This document shows, piece after piece, positions 1 through 7,595 of a stretch of DNA of 64,000 nt. Origin of the DNA: Pedobacter planticolens (GTDB lineage: Bacteria; Bacteroidota; Bacteroidia; Sphingobacteriales; Sphingobacteriaceae); contig NZ_WNXD01000002.1 of the NCBI RefSeq assembly GCF_014172375.1, positions 496,001 through 560,000 of the forward strand, in the 5' to 3' direction. A model generated the notes under the pieces. It was given only the letters and a program-made list of their open reading frames with translations, made no database searches and was not told where the DNA came from. Position numbers and translations under genes: made by a program. Every line of letters starts with the position of its first letter. Within the stretch, counting starts at the first letter, position 1.

Positions 1-44
1 TTTTGCCTAATACTGCCGACGCTCTTCAAAAACTTTCTAATTAA
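1..44 (+). CDS. Possible C-terminal tail of an upstream gene (partial)
   Basis: In the third forward frame, from base 3, the window opens with a short open stretch reading LPNTADALQKLSN followed by TAA at 42-44. The composition looks like a real protein tail, and its stop overlaps the stop of the convergent VOC gene. Only 13 residues are visible, so the product cannot be named and chance is a real alternative. Confidence 0.35.
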   Translation, partial: LPNTADALQKLSN

Positions 45-499
45 TTATTCCCCTTCTTTTGCAACCATTCTTCATAAGAAATTACACCCATTTCAGGTTT
101 TGCTTCCCCTTCTAAAATCGCTATAAATTCTAAATCATGCCCATCAGGATCTTTAAAATAAATGGCAACAGCAGGCATCCAAGCAAAAACCATTGGCTTT
201 TTGTTTCCATCTTTTAAAAAATTATAAGGTTGTAAATTTCTGGCTTTTAAAAACTCAACAGACTTGTTCACTACATCTTCAACATCGCATTTAAATGCAA
301 AATGTCTACTATCTATTTGTTCTTTTGGTTTTTCCCATAAACCAAGCATTGCTCCTTTTGGTTCGCCAACCCAGAAAAAGGTAATTCTGCGTTCATCGTT
401 ATAACCACATTTGGTTAACCCCAAAACATTCTGGTAAAAATCGACTGACCTTTCTAAATCTTCAACAAAGACGTGTGTTTCAAATAATCCTTTTATCAT
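41..499 (-). CDS. VOC family (glyoxalase/bleomycin-resistance fold) protein
   Basis: The 152-residue protein has the vicinal oxygen chelate pattern. The N-terminal half begins with an early His (THVFV) and the YQNVLGL turn typical of the first beta-alpha-beta-beta-beta module. A second His lies in RHFAF, and the C-terminal half carries the FKDPDGHDLEF signature, whose Glu is usually a metal ligand. The length fits a two-module cytosolic VOC enzyme or binding protein. The substrate cannot be told from sequence, because the superfamily covers glyoxalase, dioxygenase and antibiotic-binding members. It is a single gene convergent with whatever ends at base 44. Confidence 0.85.
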   Translation of the reverse strand: MIKGLFETHVFVEDLERSVDFYQNVLGLTKCGYNDERRITFFWVGEPKGAMLGLWEKPKEQIDSRHFAFKCDVEDVVNKSVEFLKARNLQPYNFLKDGNKKPMVFAWMPAVAIYFKDPDGHDLEFIAILEGEAKPEMGVISYEEWLQKKGNN

Positions 500-605
500 G
501 CTGTGAAATTACAGCTTAACAAAGATTAAAGAAAATCACTTTTCTCAATCATTACATCAATAAAATTGATAGCTTTTTTCAGCAACCGGCAAGAAAATTA
601 GAACC

Positions 606-1430
606 TTAAATTCCTGTTTTACCAAAAGCCCATTCTAAAAACTTAGGCATGGCTTTGCCCCAAGTTGGCACATCGTGTTTGCCACCAACCATTTCAAAAT
701 AGAAAATATCATTAGGTCTTTGATAGCCTTTTTTCATCAATTCTTTAACCACATCAATCGTGTCGTCAATAGAATCGATAATGAAGTTTTGGTTACGATC
801 GGCAGTTTCATCGTTTGTACCTGTCATCAACCAAAATTTTAAAGCAGGATTAGTTTTTGTATCGCGAATTAGTTGATGCAAAATGCGATCATCATCGGTA
901 TAACCAGCATTTAAATCTTTTTTCCTCCACCAAAAAGAACCAGAGAAAACACCAACTGCATCAAAATAATTATCATTGTTCCAAGCAATGTCAAAAGCAG
1001 TTAAGCCACCTAAAGAAAAACCAGCAAAAGCTCGTTTACCATTAATCGTTACCACAACTTCGCTTTGCACATATGGCAACAATTCTTTAATAATGAAATC
1101 TGTATACGCTTGCGCTTTTGATCCTCTTTTTTTAAAATCGGGTTTACCAGCAACACCATATTCCAATAATCTATCTGCAGATGCCTTGATTCCAATTACA
1201 ACCGTTGGCTCAATTTTCCATTTTTCATATAGAGAATTTAATGTGTTCTCCATATCCATTTGAGCTAAATCTTGCCCATCGTTTATCAACAATAGGTTTA
1301 CACGCTCGTTTCCCAGTAAATTATCGGGACTGAAAATTTCTATTTCAACTTCTTTCTTTAAGTAAACAGATTTTATCTGATGGATGGTTTTAATAACAGT
1401 AGGTAACGTTAAGGTGGTGTACATAGTCAA
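606..1430 (-). CDS. Alpha/beta-hydrolase esterase (esterase D / enterochelin-esterase-like)
   Basis: This 274-residue protein has an alpha/beta-hydrolase core. The nucleophile elbow is AGFSLGG, with Ser at about residue 139, an early LLLINDGQD strand precedes it, and a C-terminal catalytic His sits in GGKHDVPTW. The layout resembles the putative-esterase family that includes EstD and Fes/IroE. There is no signal peptide, so a cytoplasmic location is likely. It is transcribed away from the operon beginning at 1595. The first protein of that operon is another esterase sharing the unusual HDxPTW segment near its C-terminus, so the two may belong to one functional locus. The substrate is unknown. 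Confidence 0.85.
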   Translation of the reverse strand: MTMYTTLTLPTVIKTIHQIKSVYLKKEVEIEIFSPDNLLGNERVNLLLINDGQDLAQMDMENTLNSLYEKWKIEPTVVIGIKASADRLLEYGVAGKPDFKKRGSKAQAYTDFIIKELLPYVQSEVVVTINGKRAFAGFSLGGLTAFDIAWNNDNYFDAVGVFSGSFWWRKKDLNAGYTDDDRILHQLIRDTKTNPALKFWLMTGTNDETADRNQNFIIDSIDDTIDVVKELMKKGYQRPNDIFYFEMVGGKHDVPTWGKAMPKFLEWAFGKTGI

Positions 1431-1456
1431 TAAATAGCTTTCTCACTAATCTGCCG

Positions 1457-1464
1457 CAAAGGTA
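1457..1464 (-). promoter_or_regulatory. Bacteroidota -7 box for the minus-strand esterase
   Basis: On the minus strand the bases read TACCTTTG, a full match to the Bacteroidota -7 consensus TAnnTTTG, 26 nt upstream of the esterase ATG. No clear TTTG -33 element was found at the usual spacing. Confidence 0.5.
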
Positions 1465-1544
1465 CACATCTTGTTAAAAAATCGGTTAAGGAGATACATT
1501 TTTTACATAACAGACAGATTTACCGCAATTAATAAATTTATTTT

Positions 1545-1575
1545 TTTGTGTTTGACCTATATTTTTCTACCTTAA
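1545..1575 (+). promoter_or_regulatory. Candidate promoter of the ATP-grasp/GCS2 operon
   Basis: TTTG at 1545-1548 is followed after 19 nt by TACCTTAA at 1568-1575, a 6 of 8 match to TAnnTTTG, ending 19 nt before the first ATG at 1595. Spacing is right for a Bacteroidota housekeeping promoter, but the -7 box is imperfect. Confidence 0.4.
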
Positions 1576-1594
1576 GGTATCTAAATAATTTACC

Positions 1595-2299
1595 ATGAAA
1601 GAAGAGCTAAAAAAATGGTACAGCCCGAGCCTCAATAGAGATATAGAAACGCTCATATTTGGTCATAGTGGGTATCCAATTCTACTTTTTCCCACCAGTA
1701 TGGGAAGCTATTACGAAAACAAAGATTTCAAATTAATTGATGCCGTTCAGGGTTTTGTTGATGATGGTAAAATAAAAATTTATTGTCCTGATGGGATTGA
1801 TAAATTAAGCTGGTACAACAAAGACATTCATCCTGCAGATCGGATTAAAAATCATATTTGGTACGATAAATTCTTGTTAGAAGAATTGGTTCCTTTAGCA
1901 AAGGACGAAACCGGTCACCACAAAGTAATTACTGCTGGCTGTAGTTTCGGTGGTTATCATGCTGCTAATTTTGCCTTTCGTCATCCTTGGACAGTAAGCC
2001 ATATGTTTAGTATGAGCGGCGCTTTTGATATTACAGGACAATTAGATGGTTTTTACAATAATGACGCTTATTTTAACAACCCTGTAGACTTTTTACCCAA
2101 CGATATGAACCAAGAACTTTGGCACATGAAAATTGTGTTGGGTACATCAGATCGAGATATGTGTAAGGGCGATAACGAAAGATTATCAGGCATTTTACAT
2201 CAAAAAGGAATTAATCATTGGCTAGATATTAGACAAAATGCGGACCACGATTGGCCAACTTGGCGACAAATGTTTCCAGAGTACATAGCTCAATTATAA
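1595..2299 (+). CDS. Esterase-family alpha/beta hydrolase, first gene of the ligase operon
   Basis: This 234-residue hydrolase has the nucleophile motif GCSFGG, with Ser at about residue 117 followed by a YHAANFAFRHP helix, and a C-terminal NADHDWPTW segment supplying the likely catalytic His. There is no signal peptide, so it is probably cytoplasmic. It leads a five-gene operon and is followed 33 nt later by an ATP-grasp gene. In that setting it may hydrolyse or transfer an ester/thioester intermediate, or release the product made by the downstream ligases; this is inference from context. A general carboxylesterase role cannot be excluded. Confidence 0.8.
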   Translation: MKEELKKWYSPSLNRDIETLIFGHSGYPILLFPTSMGSYYENKDFKLIDAVQGFVDDGKIKIYCPDGIDKLSWYNKDIHPADRIKNHIWYDKFLLEELVPLAKDETGHHKVITAGCSFGGYHAANFAFRHPWTVSHMFSMSGAFDITGQLDGFYNNDAYFNNPVDFLPNDMNQELWHMKIVLGTSDRDMCKGDNERLSGILHQKGINHWLDIRQNADHDWPTWRQMFPEYIAQL

Positions 2300-2332
2300 A
2301 TTAACATTCAACCTCATCAAAACATCAATTAT

Positions 2333-3394
2333 ATGAAGAAAATAGGAATTTTATTTGGACAAGAAAGGTCATTTCCGCAAGCTTTTGTAGATAGAGTTAA
2401 TCAAAAAGGCGAAAAGGGTATTACTGCCGAATTTGTAAAAATTGGTAAAGTATTTCAGGCAGAAGAACCAGAATATGCAGTAATTATTGATCGTATTTCT
2501 CAGGATGTACCTTTTTACCGTGCTTATTTAAAAAATGCTGCAATGGGCGGAACCGCAGTAATTAATAATCCGTTTTGGTGGAGTGCCGATGAAAAGTTTT
2601 TTAACAATGCATTGGCTGAAAATATTGGTGTTCCTGTACCTAAAACAGCTCTAATTCCATCAAGAGAACATCCAGATGATACCACAGAAAAATCATTTGA
2701 AAATTTAACCATGCCAATGGATTGGGATGCTATTTTTGAATATACTGGTTTTCCGGCATACATGAAACCGTTTGATGGTGGCGGCTGGAAAGAGGTTTAC
2801 AAACTCCACGATAAAGAAGATTTCTTCGATAAGCATAGTCAAACCAAGCAAACAGTAATGATGTTGCAAGAAGAAATTATGTTTGAAGAATATTATAGAT
2901 GTTATTGCATTGGTGGCAAATATGTACGTATTATGCAATACGAGCCACGCAACCCGCATCATTTACGTTATGTAATTGATGGACCAAAACCAAGTGCTAA
3001 ACTGTTAAAAACCATAGAAGATTATACGCTTAAATTAAATAAGTACTTGGGTTATGATTTCAACACCGTTGAGTTTGCAGTTCGAGATGGTATTCCAATA
3101 GCCATTGATTTCTGTAACCCAGCTCCAGATGCTGGTGTAGAAAGTGTGGGTGCAGAAAATTTTGAATGGGTGGTAGAAACCGCAGCAACTTATGCCATTG
3201 AAAAAGCTAAGGCTCAAAAATTTGGTCAGGATAATTTAACATGGGGCGAATATGTAAAAACATCTGCCGCTGGCGTACCATTAATTGGAAAAGCAAAAGC
3301 AGTCGCCGCAAAACCGAAAGCTGCTGCAAAGCCAAAAGCACCTGCAAAAACTGCGGCGCCAAAAGCTAAAAAAGCTCCAGCAACAAAGAAATAA
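2333..3394 (+). CDS. ATP-grasp ligase-like protein with Lys/Ala/Pro-rich C-terminal tail
   Basis: This 353-residue protein looks like an ATP-grasp enzyme. An N-terminal pre-ATP-grasp region (KKIGILFGQERSFP) is followed by a central Lys-containing strand (GFPAYMKPFDGGG, about residues 140-155). The distal metal-binding region reads VEFAVRDGIPIAIDFCNPAPDAG. Such enzymes join a carboxylate to an amine via an acyl phosphate. The last 34 or so residues are almost only Lys, Ala, Pro and Thr, resembling a histone-H1-like basic tail, which is unusual for the family. The gene lies 26 nt before the GCS2 gene. Substrates are not predictable. Confidence 0.8.
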   Translation: MKKIGILFGQERSFPQAFVDRVNQKGEKGITAEFVKIGKVFQAEEPEYAVIIDRISQDVPFYRAYLKNAAMGGTAVINNPFWWSADEKFFNNALAENIGVPVPKTALIPSREHPDDTTEKSFENLTMPMDWDAIFEYTGFPAYMKPFDGGGWKEVYKLHDKEDFFDKHSQTKQTVMMLQEEIMFEEYYRCYCIGGKYVRIMQYEPRNPHHLRYVIDGPKPSAKLLKTIEDYTLKLNKYLGYDFNTVEFAVRDGIPIAIDFCNPAPDAGVESVGAENFEWVVETAATYAIEKAKAQKFGQDNLTWGEYVKTSAAGVPLIGKAKAVAAKPKAAAKPKAPAKTAAPKAKKAPATKK

Positions 3395-3420
3395 TGGGAT
3401 TTTAATAAAAGGGAATTAAA

Positions 3421-4524
3421 ATGATGAACGAATTTACGCTCGGCATAGAGGAAGAATACATGGTAGTTGATCCCGTTACCCGAGAATTAACTTCACACGA
3501 CCAAAAAATTGTAGAATCTGCGCAAAAAATACATAAAGATCAGGTTAAAGCAGAAATGCATCAAGCTGTGGTTGAGGTTGGTACGGGGATTTGCCATAAT
3601 ACCGATCAGGCCAGAAAAGAAATCTCGCAGTTGCGTTATACCGTTTCTCAATTAGCTGGCGAACAAGGTTTACGCATCGGCGCAGCTGGAACGCATCCAT
3701 TTTCGCATTGGGAAAAACAGTTGATTACCGAGCATCCGCGTTATAGCGAAATTGTTAATGAGTTACAGGAAGCTGCTCGATCGAATTTAATTTTTGGCTT
3801 GCATGTACATGTAGGTTTCCAATCGCGTGAGTTAGCTATACATATTGCAAATCAGGTGCGTTATTTTTTACCACATGTGTTTGCACTTTCAACAAATTCT
3901 CCCTTTTGGGAAAGTAGAAATACCGGCTATAAATCGTTTAGAACAAAGGTTTTCGATAAATTTCCTCGTACTGGTATTCCAGATATTTTTAACAGCATAG
4001 AAGATTACGATAATTATGTAAAGCTGTTAATTAAAACAAATTGCATGGATAATGCAAAGAAAATTTGGTGGGATATTCGTGTGCATCCGTTTTTTGATAC
4101 GGTAGAATTCCGCATTTGCGATTGCCCAATGCTAATTGATGAAACGATGGCTTTTACAGCTTTATTTCAAGCTTTATGCGCAAAACTATACAAATTACGT
4201 TTACAAAATATGGAGTTTATTAGCTATTCTAGAGCGTTAATTAATGAGAACAAATGGAGAGCTGCTCGTTATGGAATTGATGGAAATTTAATCGATTTTG
4301 GCAAGGAAATGGAAGTGAATTGTCGTAATTTAATTTTAGAATTATTAGATTTTGTGGATGATGTGGTAGACGATTTAGGCAGCAGAAATGAAATCAATTA
4401 TGTGCATAAAATACTAGAAAATGGTACTGGAGCAGATAGACAGCTTGCAGTTTATGAGAAAACTGGTAGCTTTGAATCGGTAGTAGACTATATTACTACG
4501 CAAACATTAATAGGCGCAGGATAA
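3421..4524 (+). CDS. Carboxylate-amine ligase of the GCS2 (YbdK-like) family
   Basis: This 367-residue protein has the hallmarks of glutamate-cysteine ligase family 2. The N-terminus reads FTLGIEEEYMVVD, with metal-binding glutamates in GIEEEY, followed by EMHQAVVEVGTG and the GLHVHVG motif at about residues 128-134. Length is close to the E. coli YbdK type. Family members use ATP to form amide bonds; YbdK has weak gamma-glutamylcysteine ligase activity, but the true substrate here may differ. Its TAA abuts the ATG of the following amidotransferase with no spacer, implying translational coupling and shared function. Confidence 0.88.
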   Translation: MMNEFTLGIEEEYMVVDPVTRELTSHDQKIVESAQKIHKDQVKAEMHQAVVEVGTGICHNTDQARKEISQLRYTVSQLAGEQGLRIGAAGTHPFSHWEKQLITEHPRYSEIVNELQEAARSNLIFGLHVHVGFQSRELAIHIANQVRYFLPHVFALSTNSPFWESRNTGYKSFRTKVFDKFPRTGIPDIFNSIEDYDNYVKLLIKTNCMDNAKKIWWDIRVHPFFDTVEFRICDCPMLIDETMAFTALFQALCAKLYKLRLQNMEFISYSRALINENKWRAARYGIDGNLIDFGKEMEVNCRNLILELLDFVDDVVDDLGSRNEINYVHKILENGTGADRQLAVYEKTGSFESVVDYITTQTLIGAG

Positions 4525-5352
4525 ATGAGTGAGAAAAATAATATTAAGGTAGCCGTTATAGATATGAACAATGGCTTCCCTAACCAAGGGATGAGGGGGA
4601 TACAGGAACTTTTACAAAGTTACCATAAAGAAACACAACTAAATTTGACTTACGATCTTTTTGATTTGAGGCAAAAAGGAGAAATACCAGATACAACATA
4701 CGATATTTATATTTCTAGCGGAGGGCCAGGAAGTCCGTTTGATGGCGAAGGAGAAAAATGGGAGCACGATTTTTTTACGTTGTTAGATCAGATTGAAAAT
4801 TTTAACGAACAAAACGAACATAAAAAGCATGTTTTTTTAATTTGTCATTCTTTTCAATTGGCTTGTAGAAAGTATGGATTAGGGAATGTGACTAGACGAA
4901 AATCAAATTCCTTTGGCATTTTTCCAATTAGCCTTACCGAAAGTGGAACTGAAGAAGTCGTATTTAACGGGCTTCACAATCCTTTTTACTCAGTTGATAA
5001 TCGCGATTGGCAAGTTGTACAACCAGATTTAGCAGATTTTAAGGCAAAAGGCGCTTCCATTTTAGCACTAGAAAAAGAACGCCCGCATATAAATTTAGAA
5101 CGTTGTATTATGGCTATTCGTTTTTCTGATGAAATTATTGGAACTCAATTTCACCCGGAGGCAGATCCAATCGGGATGAAAATGTATTTGCTTCAAGACG
5201 AAAAGAAAACAGCAATTATAAAAAATCATGGAGAAGATAAATATTATGATATGCTAAATAGCCTTGATGATCCGGATAGGATTACACTTACTCAAAGCGT
5301 GATTTTGCCTAATTTCTTAAATCAAGCTATTCATACTTTGCAGGAGGTTTAA
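4525..5352 (+). CDS. Class I glutamine amidotransferase (GMP-synthase-like GATase)
   Basis: This 275-residue protein has an oxyanion strand SSGGPGSPFDG (about residues 64-74), a nucleophilic Cys at about residue 107 in LICHSFQ, and the His/Glu dyad in GTQFHPEA (about 210 and 212), so the catalytic triad is intact. The elbow reads C-H-S rather than the commoner C-x-G, a variation seen in GATase-like proteins of secondary metabolism. It could hydrolyse glutamine to feed ammonia to a neighbouring ligase, or act as a gamma-glutamyl hydrolase on a ligase product. It is the fourth gene of the operon, with no gap from the GCS2 gene and 14 nt from the next. Confidence 0.87.
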   Translation: MSEKNNIKVAVIDMNNGFPNQGMRGIQELLQSYHKETQLNLTYDLFDLRQKGEIPDTTYDIYISSGGPGSPFDGEGEKWEHDFFTLLDQIENFNEQNEHKKHVFLICHSFQLACRKYGLGNVTRRKSNSFGIFPISLTESGTEEVVFNGLHNPFYSVDNRDWQVVQPDLADFKAKGASILALEKERPHINLERCIMAIRFSDEIIGTQFHPEADPIGMKMYLLQDEKKTAIIKNHGEDKYYDMLNSLDDPDRITLTQSVILPNFLNQAIHTLQEV

Positions 5353-5366
5353 GATAAATTCAAAAT

Positions 5367-6557
5367 ATGATTGAAAAATATCGTCAGCAATTTAATGCTA
5401 GTTTTACTGAAGAAAAATACAATCAACTACTCGAAAAACTGGGGGAAGGTTTTCCTGTTATTCCATTTAGAGTTGCGGAAACACCTATTTTCATTCCTCA
5501 AGCATTAAAAGAAAAACTAATTGCTGCTGGCGAAGAAATTATTTCACTCATCAAACAAGATAATTTTAAAGAATTAACGCAAAATGCAATCCCACAACAA
5601 TGGAATGTGCCAAATGAAACTTCGCATCCTCATTTTTTAACGTTTGATTACGGATTATGTAAAGATGAAAAGGGAGAAATTACTCCAATGTTGATAGAAA
5701 TGCAAGGTTTTCCATCATTATATGGATTTCAATCGCATTTAGCTAATACATACAAAGAGGTTTTTAATTTAGATGATAAACTAAGTCCCTATTTTAATGG
5801 ATTAGATGAAAATTCTTATTTCGAATTATTTAAAAAAGTGGTTGTAGGAGATTATGCTCCGCATGAAGTTGCACTAATGGATGTAGATGCTCCTAACCAA
5901 AAAACAGCGATCGATTTTTTTATTACTGCGAAACATTTGGGCATTAAAATTTTAGCATTAGAAGATATTTCAAAAGAAGGTAATCAATTGTTTTATGAAG
6001 AAAATGGGCTAAAAATTCAATTGAAACGTATTTATAATCGCTTAATTTTTGATGAAATTGCTGAAAATACTGACATTTTCAAAAATAGTTTTGATCCTCG
6101 TGAAGAATTAGACACAGAATGGATTACACATCCAAATTGGTTTTATCGCATTAGCAAATACACTATGCCTTTTTTAAAAAGTGAGTTTGTACCCGAAACT
6201 CGTTTTTTAAACACAGTTGAAATCATCCCAACCGATTTGGAAAATTACGTGTTAAAACCGCTCTTCAGCTTTGCTGGCATGGGTGTAATTATAGATGTAA
6301 CCGAAACGGATATTAAACAAATTACTGATCCTGAAAATTGGATATTGCAACGAAAAGTAGTTTATGAACCACTTATTCAGGCTCCAGATGCAGGCGTAAA
6401 AGCAGAAATTAGAATGATGTATTTATGGCCAGAAGGTGAAGAACCTCAGCTTTGCATTAATTTAGGAAGATTAAGTAGAGGTAAAATGATTGGGGTACGC
6501 TATAATGCAGATTTTGATTGGGTTGGTGGTAGTATTGGGTTAATGGAAGCTTTTTAA
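5367..6557 (+). CDS. ATP-grasp-like conserved protein, last gene of the ligase operon
   Basis: The 396-residue protein has no signal peptide. The C-terminal half has features of an ATP-grasp fold: a Lys-bearing strand NYVLKPLFSFAGMGV, an ILQRKVVYEPLIQAPDAG strand, and an EIRMMYLWP segment with acidic and Arg residues expected near the metal site. The N-terminal half contains LIEMQGFPSLYGFQ. I do not recognise a characterised homologue. The PDAG motif also occurs in the first ATP-grasp protein of this operon, which suggests that they are distant relatives. It is probably a second ligase or an ATP-binding partner; its role is unknown. Confidence 0.7.
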   Translation: MIEKYRQQFNASFTEEKYNQLLEKLGEGFPVIPFRVAETPIFIPQALKEKLIAAGEEIISLIKQDNFKELTQNAIPQQWNVPNETSHPHFLTFDYGLCKDEKGEITPMLIEMQGFPSLYGFQSHLANTYKEVFNLDDKLSPYFNGLDENSYFELFKKVVVGDYAPHEVALMDVDAPNQKTAIDFFITAKHLGIKILALEDISKEGNQLFYEENGLKIQLKRIYNRLIFDEIAENTDIFKNSFDPREELDTEWITHPNWFYRISKYTMPFLKSEFVPETRFLNTVEIIPTDLENYVLKPLFSFAGMGVIIDVTETDIKQITDPENWILQRKVVYEPLIQAPDAGVKAEIRMMYLWPEGEEPQLCINLGRLSRGKMIGVRYNADFDWVGGSIGLMEAF

Positions 6558-6619
6558 CATTAAGAAGTTAAGGCAATTAAGGAAGAATTCAAATCTTCAG
6601 TTTTCTTAATTCCTTAATG
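6558..6619. repeat. Imperfect inverted repeat / weak terminator after the ligase operon
   Basis: Directly after the stop codon of the last operon gene, 6558-6576 (CATTAAG...) and 6601-6619 (...CCTTAATG) pair at about 15 of 19 positions. The A/T-rich hairpin could stop transcription or be a decayed dispersed intergenic repeat. Confidence 0.4.
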
Positions 6620-6668
6620 TTTAACAATAATTTTGACACTAATCTGAATGCTCCTATTTAATAAATCG

Positions 6669-6676
6669 TAAATTTG
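6669..6676 (+). promoter_or_regulatory. Candidate -7 box before the Cys-rich mini-protein
   Basis: TAAATTTG matches TAnnTTTG fully but ends only 4 nt before the ATG at 6681. If used, the transcript would be nearly leaderless or would start inside the gene, so this is tentative. Confidence 0.3.
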
Positions 6677-6680
6677 CACT

Positions 6681-6842
6681 ATGGATATTCAATTCATCTT
6701 AATGATTATCATTTTCGCTGGCGCATTATTTTATGTAGGCCGAATGATTTATCGTTCCGTTTCTCCAAAAAGTAGCGGTTGTGCTTCTGGGTGTGGCAAA
6801 TGTGCTGCAAATTTCGATAATATTCCTGAGCCTAAAAACTAG
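6681..6842 (+). CDS. FeoB-associated Cys-rich membrane mini-protein
   Basis: This 53-residue protein starts at ATG 6681 and ends at TAG 6840-6842. A single N-terminal membrane helix (about residues 4-20) is followed by a basic stretch and a cluster of three cysteines in GCASGCGKC, then an acidic tail. This is the layout of the FeoB-associated Cys-rich family, usually encoded beside the ferrous iron transporter FeoB. No feoA or feoB is present in this window. The next gene, a Crp/Fnr regulator, begins 6 nt downstream, so the two are probably co-transcribed. Its suggested role is metal binding at the inner membrane, by analogy only. Confidence 0.75.
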   Translation: MDIQFILMIIIFAGALFYVGRMIYRSVSPKSSGCASGCGKCAANFDNIPEPKN

Positions 6843-6848
6843 TCATTT

Positions 6849-7436
6849 ATGTTAGGCAAATTCGCAACTTATCTGAAAGAACGATTAGCCATTACAGATG
6901 AGCAGGCAAACGAAGCTGTAAGTTGTTTAAAAATCAAGACTATTAAAAAAGGTCAAGTTCTTTTAAATGCTGGCGATTTAAAATCGGAAGCTTATTTTAT
7001 CAATAGTGGTTTATTAAGATACTTTTCTATTGATGAAAAAGGCAAAGAACACATCATTCAATTTGCTCCAGAAGACTGGATGTTATCAGACCGAGATACT
7101 ACAGTTTTTAATGAACCCGCTTTCTTTTATATCGATGCTATTGAAGATACTGAAGTTGTTATTGTTCAAAAATATTTCTTCCCTGCCATCAAAAACATTG
7201 TTCCAGAAATACTAGAACTCAATATCTTGATGCTGCATAATTCTATTCGTTTTATGCAAAAAAGGTTAAATATGCTGTTATCGGCAACTGCCGAAGAAAG
7301 ATATTTGGACTTTATTAAACTCTATCCAAACCTAACTTTACGCGTACCACAATGGATGATTGCTTCTTATTTAGGCATCACTCCAGAATCATTAAGTCGA
7401 GTACGTAAAGATTTAGCCAAGAAACATTTTAGGTAA
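6849..7436 (+). CDS. Crp/Fnr family transcriptional regulator
   Basis: This 195-residue protein has an N-terminal cyclic-nucleotide-binding-type beta roll (about residues 20-115, with KGQVLLNAGD and YFINSGLLRYF). A C-terminal helix-turn-helix contains PQWMIASYLGITPESLSRVRK, the recognition-helix pattern of Crp proteins. There is no N-terminal Cys cluster, so it is not an FNR-type iron-sulfur sensor. Bacteroidota carry many such regulators of unknown effector. It follows the Cys-rich mini-protein by 6 nt, and the stress/redox-linked YceI and pirin genes lie downstream; it may regulate them, which is inference. Confidence 0.88.
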   Translation: MLGKFATYLKERLAITDEQANEAVSCLKIKTIKKGQVLLNAGDLKSEAYFINSGLLRYFSIDEKGKEHIIQFAPEDWMLSDRDTTVFNEPAFFYIDAIEDTEVVIVQKYFFPAIKNIVPEILELNILMLHNSIRFMQKRLNMLLSATAEERYLDFIKLYPNLTLRVPQWMIASYLGITPESLSRVRKDLAKKHFR

Positions 7437-7550
7437 ATTGTTCACTCATTCATTGGTTCACTTGTTCATTAACTAACTATCCCCTAATGAACTAATTACT
7501 ATTGAACCGATTTCTTACCATACATCAATGTGTAGCAAAACAGCTTGCCT

Positions 7551-7558
7551 TACTTTTG
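7551..7558 (+). promoter_or_regulatory. -7 box upstream of the yceI-like gene
   Basis: TACTTTTG is a full TAnnTTTG match 37 nt before the ATG at 7596. No convincing TTTG is seen at the -33 spacing. It likely drives the YceI-pirin pair. Confidence 0.5.
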
Positions 7559-7595
7559 TGTTATCAATTTAAAAGGACATTAAAAAAATAAAATT

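Noticed and set aside
3290..3394. Tandem DNA repeat or CRISPR-like structure
   Set aside because: The Lys/Ala/Pro codons make a low-complexity stretch, but there are no fixed-length units or spacers; it is a coding tail.
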